Source: Lactobacillus sp. CBA3605 (GTDB taxonomy: Bacteria > Bacillota > Bacilli > Lactobacillales > Lactobacillaceae). From it: DNA of 64,000 nucleotides. Both the position numbers and the translations under genes were made by a program. A model generated the notes under the pieces. That model was not told where the DNA came from, did no database searches, and saw only the letters and a program-made list of their open reading frames with translations. Below are positions 1 to 10,426 of the stretch, piece by piece. The stretch is from positions 1,488,001 through 1,552,000 of the forward strand of contig NZ_CP027190.1 of assembly GCF_002970915.1 (NCBI RefSeq). The letters run 5' to 3'. How positions within the stretch are numbered: position 1 is the first letter of the stretch; each line of letters begins with the position of its first letter.

Positions 1-3000
1 AGCAATTGGGGTTACGAATACCTGGTATGTCCAAATTAATGGGACTTGGATGACCGTTGCGGCCGCAGTAAAGGCTGGCTACTTTGTTAGTGCGACGGCA
101 GTCGGTAATGATAGTGGTTCCTTGGTAGGGCTGGCTTCAACTGGCCGGAGTGCCTTGACTGTCAAATTAAGCGATTCATTTACAGGGTCATTAATTTTCC
201 AAATGGTTACAACGTTTAAAGACTTAGGTATCACAACGGCAACTTATGCCAGTGATTTAGCGCAAGTGAACGTTTATGATAGTGATATTCCAGCAACTGG
301 CGTTGAAATTAGCGGTGATGACTATATCGTAATTTCGACGGTTGGTGGTGACGATGATGCGACGACCGGTCAATACGTTGTTACAACTAATCCAGGCAAT
401 GCAACCGGTGAAATCACTTGGTCAAGTAGTGATGAAAGTGTTGCTACTATTGATAATGCCGGTTTAATTACGGTAGTTGGTAGTGGGACTGTCACGATTA
501 TGGTTACGATTACTAATGCGGATGGTAGCACCTACTCAACTTCTAAAGTCATTACTATCGGTAATGGTTTAGATGATAAAGAAGTTAATGCTGGTGACAC
601 AATTGAGTGGATTCCAGATGGTGGTCTTGGCGATGCCGGTGATGACATTAGTTACCAATGGTATTACTCCAAGACTCAAGATGGCACTGGTACTGCTATC
701 AGTGGTGCTAATGGTGCTACGTTAAACAAGGATGATATTTCAGTTAATGATTCTGGTTACTATTACCTTGTGATTACTGGAACTTCAACTGCTGATGATG
801 GTACTGTCACAACTCAGACGGTTACGCTTGGTAGTGCTTATCTAACGGTTAATGCGATCCAAACTTCAGCAGCTGAATCTTCAGCCAATGAAGCCAGTGA
901 AGCAGCAGATGATGCTTCAGTCTATGGTAGTATTGCTGGATCATATGCCAACATTGCTGATGAATATGCGGATGGTAATAGCGCTGCTAGTTCATATGCA
1001 CAACAGGCTGCGGATGCTGCTGCAACAGCACAACAAGCTACAGAAGATGCTAAAAGTGCTGCTGCTGCTGCTAAGGAAGCGCAAGCTAATGCTGATTCAG
1101 CAGAAGCTGCTGGTCAAAATTCGGCTGCGTCAAGTTATGCTAAAAAAGCGCAGGAAGCTGCTTCAAGTGCTGCAGAGGCCAAGAAAAAAGCTGCGCAAGC
1201 AACCGATGATGCTGGTTATTACGCCGCGTTAGCTGCAGATGCGTTGGATACTGATACGGATACGGATACGGATACCGACACAGATACCGATACTGATACT
1301 GATACCGACACAGATACCGATACTGATACTGATACCGACACAGATACCGATACTGATACTGATACCGATACGGATACCGATACGGATACCGACACGGATA
1401 CTGATACCGACACAGATACCGATACGGATACTGATACGGATACCGATACCGATACGGATACCGATACTGATACTGATACGGATACGGATACGGATACCGA
1501 TACGGATACGGATACGGATACCGACACCGACACAGATACCGATACGGATACTGATACCGACACCGATACGGATACTGATACGGATACCGATACGGATACT
1601 GATACCGATACCGACTCAGATACTGATACCGATACGGATACCGATACCGATACCGATACCGATACCGATACCGATACCGACACCGATACGGATACCGATA
1701 CTGATACGGATACCGACACCGATACTGATACTGATACTGACACGGATACCGACTCAGATACTGATACCGATACCGACACCGATACCGACACCGATACGGA
1801 TACCGACACGGATACGGATACTGATACAGATACCGACACGGATACCGATACCGACACGGATACCGATACTGACTCAGATACCGATACCGACACAGATACT
1901 GATACCGACACAGATACCGATACTGATACCGATACCGATACGGATACTGACACGGATACTGATACCGATACTGATACTGACTCAGATACGGATACCGACA
2001 CGGATACCGACACAGATACCGATACTGATACTGACACGGATACGGATACCGACACAGATACTGATACTGATACTGATACCGACACGGATACTGATACGGA
2101 TACGGATACCGATACGGATACTGATACGGATACCGATACTGATACTGATACCGATACTGATACTGATACGGATACTGATACGGATACCGATACGGATACC
2201 GATACTGACTCAGATACGGATACCGACACGGATACAGATACGGATACGGATACGGATACGGATACCGACACGGATACGGATACCGATACTGATACTGATA
2301 CTGATACAGATACCGACACAGATACCGATACGGATACAGATACAGATACCGACACGGATACTGATACCGACTCAGATACCGATACCGATACTGATACCGA
2401 TACCGACACGGATACTGATACCGACTCAGATACCGATACGGATACTGATACCGATACTGATACCGATACTGATACCGATACTGATACTGATACGGATACC
2501 GATACGGATACGGATACCGATACTGATACCGATACCGATACTGATACCGATACCGATACTGATACTGATACTGATACCGATACTGATACCGATACCGATA
2601 CTGATACTGATACCGACACAGATACCGATACTGATACTGATACCGACACCGATACTGATACTGATACCGATACGGACACAGATACCGACACGGATACCGA
2701 TACCGACTCAGATACTGATACCGATACCGATACTGATACGGATACCGATACCGACTCAGATACTGATACTGATACCGATACCGATACCGATACGGATACT
2801 GATACTGATACTGATACGGATACCGATACCGACACAGATACGGATACCGACACGGATACGGATACGGATACCGATACTGATACTGATACCGACACGGATA
2901 CCGACTCAGATACCGATACGGATACCGATACCGATACTGATACTGATACCGACACTGATACTGATACGGACACGGATACTGATACTGATACTGATACCGA

Positions 3001-6000
3001 TACGGATACTGATACCGACACCGATACCGACTCAGATACCGACTCAGATACCGATACCGACACGGATACCGATACTGATACGGATACCGATACGGATACC
3101 GATACGGATACTGATACCGATACTGATACCGATACCGACTCAGATACTGATACTGATACCGATACGGATACTGATACCGATACCGATACGGATACCGATA
3201 CCGATACGGATACCGATACCGATACTGATACGGATACCGATACCGACACGGATACCGATACGGATACCGATACGGATACCGATACCGATACGGATACAGA
3301 TACCGATACCGACTCAGATACTGATACCGATACTGATACTGATACCGATACCGACACGGATACTGATACTGATACCGATACGGACACGGATACCGACACA
3401 GATACTGATACCGACACCGATACGGATACTGATACTGATACCGATACGGATACTGATACCGATACCGACTCAGATACTGATACCGATACTGATACCGATA
3501 CTGATACCGATACCGACACCGATACTGATACCGATACTGATACTGATACTGATACCGACACCGATACTGATACTGATACTGATACGGACACGGATACCGA
3601 CTCAGATACTGATACCGATACGGATACCGACACAGATACGGATACCGACACGGATACGGATACTGATACCGATACCGATACTGACTCAGATACGGATACC
3701 GACACGGATACAGATACTGATACCGACACAGATACCGATACGGATACCGATACCGATACAGATACTGATACCGACACAGATACTGATACCGACACAGATA
3801 CGGATACGGATACGGATACCGACTCAGATACTGATACGGATACCGACACGGATACGGATACCGACACCGACACAGATACCGATACCGATACTGACACGGA
3901 TACCGACACGGATACCGATACGGATACGGACACGGACACGGACACTGACACTGATACTGATACAGATACTGATACCGATACCGATACGGATACCGATACC
4001 GATACGGATACTGATACGGATACGGATACAGATACTGATACTGATACTGATACCGATACCGACACGGATACTGATACGGATACTGATACCGATACCGACA
4101 CAGATACGGATACCGATACGGATACCGATACCGATACGGACACGGATACTGATACGGATACCGATACCGACACGGATACCGATACGGACACCGATACTGA
4201 TACCGATACCGATACCGACACGGATACTGATACCGACTCAGACACGGATACTGATACCGATACGGACACCGATACTGATACCGATACGGATACCGACACG
4301 GATACTGATACCGACTCAGACACTGATACTGATACCGATACCGACACAGATACGGATACCGATACCGATACTGATACTGATACCGACACCGATACTGATA
4401 CTGATACCGATACTGATACGGATACTGATACCGACACAGATACCGATACTGATACTGATACTGATACCGATACAGATACGGATACGGATACGGATACTGA
4501 TACCGACACGGATACCGATACCGATACCGATACGGACACGGATACTGATACGGATACCGACACCGACACAGATACAGATACTGATACCGATACTGATACC
4601 GATACCGACACGGATACTGATACCGACTCAGACACGGATACTGATACCGATACCGATACCGATACTGATACTGATACCGATACTGATACCGATACTGATA
4701 CGGATACCGACACGGATACTGATACTGATACCGATACGGACACGGATACCGACTCAGATACTGATACCGATACCGACACAGATACTGATACCGACACGGA
4801 TACTGATACTGATACAGATACCGATACTGATACGGATACCGACTCAGATACTGATACGGATACCGACTCAGATACTGATACAGATACCGATACTGATACT
4901 GATACCGATACCGATACCGACACAGATACGGATACCGATACTGATACGGATACCGACACGGATACTGATACCGACTCAGACACGGATACTGATACCGATA
5001 CCGACACAGATACGGATACCGATACCGATACTGATACTGATACCGACACCGATACTGATACTGATACCGATACCGATACCGATACGGACACGGATACCGA
5101 CACAGATACGGATACAGATACGGATACGGATACGGATACTGATACGGATACCGACTCAGATACTGATACGGATACCGACACGGATACGGATACCGACACC
5201 GACACAGATACCGATACCGATACCGATACTGATACTGATACTGATACAGATACAGATACTGATACCGATACCGACACCGACACGGATACTGATACGGATA
5301 CTGATACCGATACCGACACGGATACGGATACTGATACCGACACAGATACGGATACTGATACCGATACAGATACTGATACTGATACGGATACCGATACCGA
5401 CACGGATACCGACACGGACACGGACACGGACACGGATACCGACACCGACACCGACACAGATACGGATACCGATACGGATACCGACACGGATACTGATACC
5501 GATACCGACACGGATACCGATACGGACACCGATACTGATACCGATACCGACACGGATACTGATACCGACTCAGACACGGATACTGATACCGATACCGATA
5601 CTGATACTGATACGGATACTGATACCGATACCGACACAGATACTGATACCGATACAGATACAGATACCGACACGGATACCGACACCGATACCGACACGGA
5701 TACGGACACGGATACCGATACTGACTCAGATACTGATACGGATACCGATACTGATACCGACACAGATACCGATACCGATACGGACACCGATACTGATACC
5801 GACACAGATACCGATACGGATACCGATACTGATACGGATACTGATACGGATACTGATACTGATACTGATACCGATACTGACTCAGATACTGATACCGACA
5901 CGGATACCGACACCGACACCGACACAGATACCGATACTGATACTGACACGGATACGGATACGGATACCGACACCGATACTGATACCGACACGGATACGGA

Positions 6001-7123
6001 CACGGATACCGATACGGATACGGATACGGATACCGATACGGATACGGATACTGATACCGATACGGACACGGATACCGATACTGATACCGATACTGACTCA
6101 GATACGGATACCGACACGGATACAGATACCGATACGGATACCGACACGGATACGGATACCGATACTGATACGGATACAGATACTGATACCGACACAGATA
6201 CTGATACCGACACCGATACCGATACGGATACAGATACAGATACCGACACGGATACTGATACGGATACCGACTCAGATACCGATACTGATACTGATACGGA
6301 TACCGACACGGATACCGACACGGATACTGATACGGATACAGATACCGATACAGATACAGATACCGACACGGATACCGATACTGATACCGATACGGATACT
6401 GATACCGACACAGATACTGATACTGACACTGACTCAGGTAATGGTTCAGGAACTGATTCTGGCTCTGAAGGTGATACTGGTTCAGGCAATGGTGATACTG
6501 GTTCAGGCAATGGTAGTACGGGTAATGGTTCAGGAACAGGTAACGGATCAGGTTCGACTACTGGTTCAAATAATGGTTCGAACACGACTACTGGAACCGG
6601 GTCAACCAACGGTAGTAATAACACGACTACTGGAACCGGATCAACAACCAGTTCCAACATGGGTAATGGCACGACTACGACACAATTAAGTGCAGTAGCC
6701 AATACCGCTACTGGCAATGGAACGACCGGTATTACTAGTCTCAGTGCTCAAACTAACAATGCCAATGTTAGTGGTGTAACTGCTACTAACGCTGCAACAA
6801 CTGGCAATGCCTTGAGCGATGGTGCAGCATCAACAACACCAGCGGTTGCATTAGCAACTGCGGCGCAAGCAAGTACCAATAGTGATACTGGTGAAGCAAC
6901 TAATACAACTAGCAAAAAGGCTAAGTCTAAAGCAGCTGTGAAGAAAGCGGCCAAGACGAAGACTGTTGCTAAAGAAATACTGCCAGATAAGAAACAAAGT
7001 GATAGCGATAAGATTAGTTCAAGCAATAACTGGGCAACAATTGGGGCTTGGTTAGCTGCTATTGCCGCTGCTGCTTTGGGTAGTGTTCTAGCCATTGGCT
7101 GGCGTCGTCGTAACAAGAACTAA
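1..7123 (+). CDS. Giant Asp-Thr repeat surface protein (adhesin), 5' end outside window
   Basis: The frame is open to the first base of the window, so the gene is 5'-truncated and the ATG at 50 is not its start. In order there are a bacterial Ig-like (BIG2) domain around nt 290-560 with a typical TWSSSD...ATI pattern, a second Ig-like domain around nt 570-860 (YQWYYS, DSGYYYLV), an Ala/Ser-rich coiled-coil stretch (nt 860-1246), 865 Asp-Thr/Asp-Ser dipeptides (1247-6436), a Gly/Ser/Thr/Asn linker, a Lys/Ala-rich stretch and a C-terminal membrane segment ending WRRRNKN. The plan resembles Sdr/SRRP adhesins, with Thr replacing most Ser. No LPxTG is present; LPDKK lies 17 residues before the hydrophobic segment. 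The downstream glycosyltransferases suggest O-glycosylation of the repeats (inference). Secretion signal and any accessory Sec genes would lie upstream. Confidence 0.9.
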   Translation, partial: AIGVTNTWYVQINGTWMTVAAAVKAGYFVSATAVGNDSGSLVGLASTGRSALTVKLSDSFTGSLIFQMVTTFKDLGITTATYASDLAQVNVYDSDIPATGVEISGDDYIVISTVGGDDDATTGQYVVTTNPGNATGEITWSSSDESVATIDNAGLITVVGSGTVTIMVTITNADGSTYSTSKVITIGNGLDDKEVNAGDTIEWIPDGGLGDAGDDISYQWYYSKTQDGTGTAISGANGATLNKDDISVNDSGYYYLVITGTSTADDGTVTTQTVTLGSAYLTVNAIQTSAAESSANEASEAADDASVYGSIAGSYANIADEYADGNSAASSYAQQAADAAATAQQATEDAKSAAAAAKEAQANADSAEAAGQNSAASSYAKKAQEAASSAAEAKKKAAQATDDAGYYAALAADALDTDTDTDTDTDTDTDTDTDTDTDTDTDTDTDTDTDTDTDTDTDTDTDTDTDTDTDTDTDTDTDTDTDTDTDTDTDTDTDTDTDTDTDTDTDTDTDTDTDTDTDTDTDTDTDTDTDTDTDTDTDSDTDTDTDTDTDTDTDTDTDTDTDTDTDTDTDTDTDTDTDTDTDTDSDTDTDTDTDTDTDTDTDTDTDTDTDTDTDTDTDTDTDTDSDTDTDTDTDTDTDTDTDTDTDTDTDTDTDTDTDTDSDTDTDTDTDTDTDTDTDTDTDTDTDTDTDTDTDTDTDTDTDTDTDTDTDTDTDTDTDTDTDTDTDTDTDTDTDTDSDTDTDTDTDTDTDTDTDTDTDTDTDTDTDTDTDTDTDTDTDTDTDTDTDTDTDSDTDTDTDTDTDTDTDTDSDTDTDTDTDTDTDTDTDTDTDTDTDTDTDTDTDTDTDTDTDTDTDTDTDTDTDTDTDTDTDTDTDTDTDTDTDTDTDTDTDTDTDTDTDTDTDSDTDTDTDTDTDTDTDSDTDTDTDTDTDTDTDTDTDTDTDTDTDTDTDTDTDTDTDTDTDTDTDTDSDTDTDTDTDTDTDTDTDTDTDTDTDTDTDTDTDTDTDTDTDSDTDSDTDTDTDTDTDTDTDTDTDTDTDTDTDTDTDSDTDTDTDTDTDTDTDTDTDTDTDTDTDTDTDTDTDTDTDTDTDTDTDTDTDTDTDTDSDTDTDTDTDTDTDTDTDTDTDTDTDTDTDTDTDTDTDTDTDTDTDTDTDTDSDTDTDTDTDTDTDTDTDTDTDTDTDTDTDTDTDTDTDTDTDTDSDTDTDTDTDTDTDTDTDTDTDTDTDTDSDTDTDTDTDTDTDTDTDTDTDTDTDTDTDTDTDTDTDTDTDTDTDSDTDTDTDTDTDTDTDTDTDTDTDTDTDTDTDTDTDTDTDTDTDTDTDTDTDTDTDTDTDTDTDTDTDTDTDTDTDTDTDTDTDTDTDTDTDTDTDTDTDTDTDTDTDTDTDTDTDTDTDTDTDTDTDTDTDTDTDTDSDTDTDTDTDTDTDTDTDTDTDTDTDSDTDTDTDTDTDTDTDTDTDTDTDTDTDTDTDTDTDTDTDTDTDTDTDTDTDTDTDTDTDTDTDTDTDTDTDTDTDTDTDTDTDTDTDTDTDTDTDTDTDTDTDSDTDTDTDTDTDTDTDTDTDTDTDTDTDTDTDTDTDTDTDTDSDTDTDTDTDTDTDTDTDTDTDTDTDTDTDSDTDTDTDSDTDTDTDTDTDTDTDTDTDTDTDTDTDTDTDTDTDSDTDTDTDTDTDTDTDTDTDTDTDTDTDTDTDTDTDTDTDTDTDTDTDTDTDTDTDTDTDSDTDTDTDTDTDTDTDTDTDTDTDTDTDTDTDTDTDTDTDTDTDTDTDTDTDTDTDTDTDTDTDTDTDTDTDTDTDTDTDTDTDTDTDTDTDTDTDTDTDTDTDTDTDTDTDTDTDTDTDTDTDTDTDTDTDTDTDTDSDTDTDTDTDTDTDTDTDTDTDTDTDTDTDTDTDTDTDTDTDTDTDTDTDTDSDTDTDTDTDTDTDTDTDTDTDTDTDTDTDTDTDTDTDTDTDTDTDTDTDTDSDTDTDTDTDTDTDTDTDTDTDTDTDTDTDTDTDTDTDTDTDTDTDTDTDTDTDTDTDTDTDTDTDTDTDTDSDTDTDTDTDTDTDTDTDTDTDTDTDTDTDTDTDTDTDTDTDTDTDTDTDTDTDTDTDSDTDTDTDTDTDTDTDTDTDTDTDTDTDTDTDTDTDTDTDTDTDTDTDTDTDTDSGNGSGTDSGSEGDTGSGNGDTGSGNGSTGNGSGTGNGSGSTTGSNNGSNTTTGTGSTNGSNNTTTGTGSTTSSNMGNGTTTTQLSAVANTATGNGTTGITSLSAQTNNANVSGVTATNAATTGNALSDGAASTTPAVALATAAQASTNSDTGEATNTTSKKAKSKAAVKKAAKTKTVAKEILPDKKQSDSDKISSSNNWATIGAWLAAIAAAALGSVLAIGWRRRNKN
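1247..6436 (+). repeat. Hexanucleotide-type coding repeat, 865 x (Asp-Thr / Asp-Ser)
   Basis: This stretch reads GAY-ACN for 5190 bp without interruption in frame. The Asp codons mix GAT and GAC and the Thr codons mix ACG, ACC, ACT and ACA, so the protein repeat is perfect while the DNA is diversified. Dispersed Ser residues are encoded only by TCA and always after GAC (gactca). The two other plus-strand frames and the minus strand also stay open by composition, giving spurious long ORFs. Confidence 0.97.
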
Positions 7124-7182
7124 GATTTATAGGTGGTTTTGCATGATGACTTGTCAGTAACATGGTAAATTAGAGTTAACAC

Positions 7183-7210
7183 ATCAGGGAGGCTTAATAG
7201 CTTCCCTGAT
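7183..7210 (+). other. Hairpin between adhesin and glycosylation genes
   Basis: ATCAGGGA (7183-7190) pairs with TCCCTGAT (7203-7210), and inner GGCT/AGCT bases can extend the stem. There is no U-tract, so it is not a standard intrinsic terminator. It may stabilise or process the transcript between the adhesin and the downstream genes. Confidence 0.5.
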
Positions 7211-7241
7211 ATACATAATAGAAAAAGGCAAGGTGACTAAC

Positions 7242-8870
7242 GTGCAAAAGACAACCATTAAACAATTAAAACAGGCCGTTTTAGCGACTGGAAATGTGGT
7301 GGATCATGGGACCAATACGGTCACCCTGGCAGTATCCATTTCTGATCAACAACATCGAGCTAAGGTTCAATTTATTCGCCAAGAAACATTCAATCAAGCT
7401 TGGCAAGAAGTTGAGACGATTTTGGCGACAACGCCGCAACACAGCTGGGTTAGAGTTGAAAGCATTCAGTCAATTCAGCGCTTACCACGAGCAGAATTTG
7501 TGCAGCGATTAGCAGCGACGTTCCGTATGAATTATTGGCGGTATGGTGTGAGTTTCGATGCTGATTTTAAAACGGCCTTGTTAGAGATGGAAATTAATGG
7601 ACAAGCCTTTTTCCGACCAAGTAAGGAGCATCGCATTGGTCGGAATCGGTCTGGATCGTGGGCTGATTATCAGCGGATTACACCCTATTTAAAGCAACGA
7701 ATGGGTTCACTACCAGTCGATATTGAACAGACTGAATTTGTCTGGGTCTTTACGACAGCTGGGGTCTTTACCGATGGTGATCAGCTATGGACGTTGGAAA
7801 CGAAGGAAAATTGTGCTAAGGGGATTCGAGTGCTCACTGATCCACAGAAAGAGATTGCATCTGTGATTGACCAAGGCGAAACCTTTTTGATTAATCAAAT
7901 TAAACCTGACGGGCAATTTGTTTATGGCTATTTTCCAAGTCGACAAAAAGTATTATCTAACTATAATTGTGTGCGACACTTTTCATCACTGTATGCCTTG
8001 CTAGAAGCGATTCCGTTTACTGGTCGTACCGCGGACTATGTCAAAGTTAAGCAAGCGATTCAGTGGGGACTGGACAACGCAACGATTGAACAGCAAGGCG
8101 CACTCTTTATTAATGATAATGGGGAGCTTAAATTGGGGGGCCAAGCCTTACTCATGCTAACGCTTTGCCAATATCAAACGGTTACGGGTGATAAAAGTTT
8201 TGAACCAGTTTTAAATAAGGCCTTTAAAGGGGTGCCATTTTTCCGTGAAGCTTCTGGGAAATTAAATCACGTGTTAAACACGGACTTAACCCTTAAAAGT
8301 GCTTATCGAACGATTTATTATGAAGGTGAAGTGGCATTCGGCCTATCGCGGTTGTACGAATTAAATCACGATCCAGCCGTTCTTGAATTGGTTAAGCAAA
8401 TTCTAGATTATATGGTGGCTAATGATTACGGAAAGTACCATGATCACTGGATCTCATATGCGATTAATGAAGCCTTACAAGTTTTTCCAGACAACCGCGA
8501 TTACATGGCGTTGGGTCTGAAGAATGTGTTCATTCACTTAAAGTTCATCGAAGAACGTGATACCACTTATCCGACGTTATTAGAATTAGTCGATGCCGCC
8601 GTTAAAATGACTGACTTTGTGCGGGCTTCCGGTAATGAGGATTTACTGGCACCGTATGATGTTATCCGATTACGACAAGTTTTAAAATATCGTGCGGAAT
8701 ATGAAGTGACGACAGGGAGCTTCTTACCAGAATTAGCAATGTATTATTACCGACCAGCTAAGTTTATCGGGGGCTTTTATGCACGACATGATAGCTTTCG
8801 AACTCGGATTGATGACTGTGAACACTTCTTATCAGGATTAATCAATTACTATAATTATACGTACCAATAA
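7242..8870 (+). CDS. Unknown protein of the glycosylation cluster (possible alpha/alpha-barrel domain)
   Basis: I do not recognise a named family with certainty. About 540 aa, no signal peptide or membrane segment, so probably cytoplasmic. The first ~200 residues form a mixed alpha/beta region. The C-terminal ~340 residues show repeated helical-hairpin-like segments (NYNCVRHFSSLYALLEAI, GGQALLMLTLCQY, IYYEGEVAFGLSRLYEL, YAINEALQVF, DDCEHFLSGLINYY), as in six-hairpin glycosidase-like or epimerase barrels. Two GTG starts are possible: 7233, or 7242 preceded by AAGGTGA; I prefer 7242. It sits between the Asp-Thr adhesin and two glycosyltransferases, 34 bp before the next gene, so a role in making or trimming the protein-linked glycan is plausible but is inference. 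Confidence 0.75.
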   Translation: MQKTTIKQLKQAVLATGNVVDHGTNTVTLAVSISDQQHRAKVQFIRQETFNQAWQEVETILATTPQHSWVRVESIQSIQRLPRAEFVQRLAATFRMNYWRYGVSFDADFKTALLEMEINGQAFFRPSKEHRIGRNRSGSWADYQRITPYLKQRMGSLPVDIEQTEFVWVFTTAGVFTDGDQLWTLETKENCAKGIRVLTDPQKEIASVIDQGETFLINQIKPDGQFVYGYFPSRQKVLSNYNCVRHFSSLYALLEAIPFTGRTADYVKVKQAIQWGLDNATIEQQGALFINDNGELKLGGQALLMLTLCQYQTVTGDKSFEPVLNKAFKGVPFFREASGKLNHVLNTDLTLKSAYRTIYYEGEVAFGLSRLYELNHDPAVLELVKQILDYMVANDYGKYHDHWISYAINEALQVFPDNRDYMALGLKNVFIHLKFIEERDTTYPTLLELVDAAVKMTDFVRASGNEDLLAPYDVIRLRQVLKYRAEYEVTTGSFLPELAMYYYRPAKFIGGFYARHDSFRTRIDDCEHFLSGLINYYNYTYQ

Positions 8871-8904
8871 ACGAGTGCCATCATGATTCGGAGAGGATGT
8901 TAGT

Positions 8905-10422
8905 ATGTTTTACTTTATTAATGAATATTTACTACCTAAAAATTCTAGTGTGGAACATAGTGCGATGGATCGGGTAAAGCTTTTTAATCACTACCAAACA
9001 CCGGCTAAAATTGTGACTAAAATGTATGATCGTTTATTACACCAAACGATTGAGACGTTTGAATTGCCAGCTGATCACGTGCTTAACATGTTCGATTATT
9101 TTCAACAGGCAACGACAGTTCCTACCAAGGTTTATCACACGGAAGAACTTCAGTTACCCGTTGAATATGCCGTCGAAGTTGGCGCTAATTTCAGTCGTGT
9201 TTTTAATGGTGACGAGTTAGTTGAAAATGTCGGGTTCATTCCGGGTACCATCGGTCGTGTTTTTTATCAAGAATTTATGGATAATCAAGGCAATCGAATG
9301 GTAACTGATTTATGGGACTGGCGTGGCTTTAAATCGAGTACACAGTATTTTGGCCAAAATGGTAAGTTGACCATGGAACGGTACTATACGCCAGCTGGAA
9401 AAATTGCCATGGAACAATATTTTGTGCCGGATACGAAGGGCAACCCATTAGCGTCACGGTTAATTGTTAAGGATTACCAAGGCCAAGGGGATCGTTTCTT
9501 CCAAAATACGACCGATTTATTTAATTTTTTCATTGCTGAACTAAGTCACCAAGATACTGAAGTGACGACCTTTATTAGTGACCGTCCTGGGACTGGGGTG
9601 CAACCATTATTACAATTAAATGATGATGCTAAAAAATACGTTATGGTCCCTATTTACCATGCAAAGGCGCTAAATGATCCGTTACATGCGCCGTTAGATG
9701 GCTTCTTGGAACCGGCCCTTGATAATGCGCCTCATTTTAATGGCTTTATCACATCAACGACGTCTCAAGCACAGCATTTACAAACACGATTCCCACAGGC
9801 GACAGTTACTCAGTTGCCAGTAGTTGCGACGACACCGTTAAGCCAAAGTCAACTTACACCGATCACACAACGGCCTAAACAGCTGTTATATGTGGGTCGA
9901 TTGGCAGAAGACCGGCAGCTTGATCAGTTGATTCGAGTCGTGGCATTAGTAAAGCATCAAATACCGACCATCCAACTAGATTTATATGGTTATGGTGATA
10001 CGGCGTATCTTGAGACGCTCATCGCATTAATTGATGAACTTGACCTGAAGACCAATGTCCATCTAAGTGGCTATCAACCAGATTTAAAACAACGTTATCA
10101 AGATTATCAGTTGTTATTGAATACCGAGTTAGTTAATGGTGGGCCAATGGCAATGCCAGAAGCAATGGCACAAGGTGTACCAGTTGTGAGCTATCGCTTT
10201 AATTATGGGCCACGGGATTTTATTAATGATGGTCAGGATGGTTACATTGTTGAACCAGGCGATCAGCTTGCAATGAGTAATCATATCGTGCAATTGTTGA
10301 CTGATACGAAACAATTGACGGCATTTAGTGAAGCTGCTTATCATAAATTGCATACTGAGCAGACTTACTTAAAGGTTTGGCATCAGTGGCAACGGTTATT
10401 AGGGTTGAAAAACGGAGGATAA
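8905..10422 (+). CDS. GtfB/SdgA-type glycosyltransferase paralogue, probably catalytically degenerate
   Basis: 505 aa, good Shine-Dalgarno (GGAGAGG). The N-terminal half (FINEYLL, TPAKIVTKMYD) resembles the beta-rich domain of TarM/SdgA/SdgB/GtfA glycosyltransferases. The C-terminal half is a GT4-like Rossmann domain (LLYVGRLAEDRQLDQLIRVV, GYQPDLKQRYQDYQLLL, DGYIVEPGD). Where active GT4 enzymes carry EX7E this protein reads NGGPMAMPE, so the first Glu is Asn, and the Lys usual after VxRL..E is Arg. In streptococcal SRRP systems GtfB is a non-catalytic partner of GtfA, and this protein is a good candidate for that role (inference). It lies 4 bp before its catalytic-looking paralogue. Confidence 0.85.
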   Translation: MFYFINEYLLPKNSSVEHSAMDRVKLFNHYQTPAKIVTKMYDRLLHQTIETFELPADHVLNMFDYFQQATTVPTKVYHTEELQLPVEYAVEVGANFSRVFNGDELVENVGFIPGTIGRVFYQEFMDNQGNRMVTDLWDWRGFKSSTQYFGQNGKLTMERYYTPAGKIAMEQYFVPDTKGNPLASRLIVKDYQGQGDRFFQNTTDLFNFFIAELSHQDTEVTTFISDRPGTGVQPLLQLNDDAKKYVMVPIYHAKALNDPLHAPLDGFLEPALDNAPHFNGFITSTTSQAQHLQTRFPQATVTQLPVVATTPLSQSQLTPITQRPKQLLYVGRLAEDRQLDQLIRVVALVKHQIPTIQLDLYGYGDTAYLETLIALIDELDLKTNVHLSGYQPDLKQRYQDYQLLLNTELVNGGPMAMPEAMAQGVPVVSYRFNYGPRDFINDGQDGYIVEPGDQLAMSNHIVQLLTDTKQLTAFSEAAYHKLHTEQTYLKVWHQWQRLLGLKNGG

Positions 10423-10426
10423 AAAT

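Noticed and set aside
1247..6436. Possible CRISPR or satellite array
   Set aside because: There are no spacers and the period is 6 bp with a perfect in-frame dipeptide product. It is a coding repeat.
1219..6717. Very long minus-strand ORF (Val-Ser repeats) and a second plus-strand ORF (Ile/Pro/Arg-rich) across the repeat
   Set aside because: Both are shadows of the GAYACN coding repeat, which is stop-free in several frames. The Asp-Thr frame connects to folded domains and a membrane anchor, the others do not.
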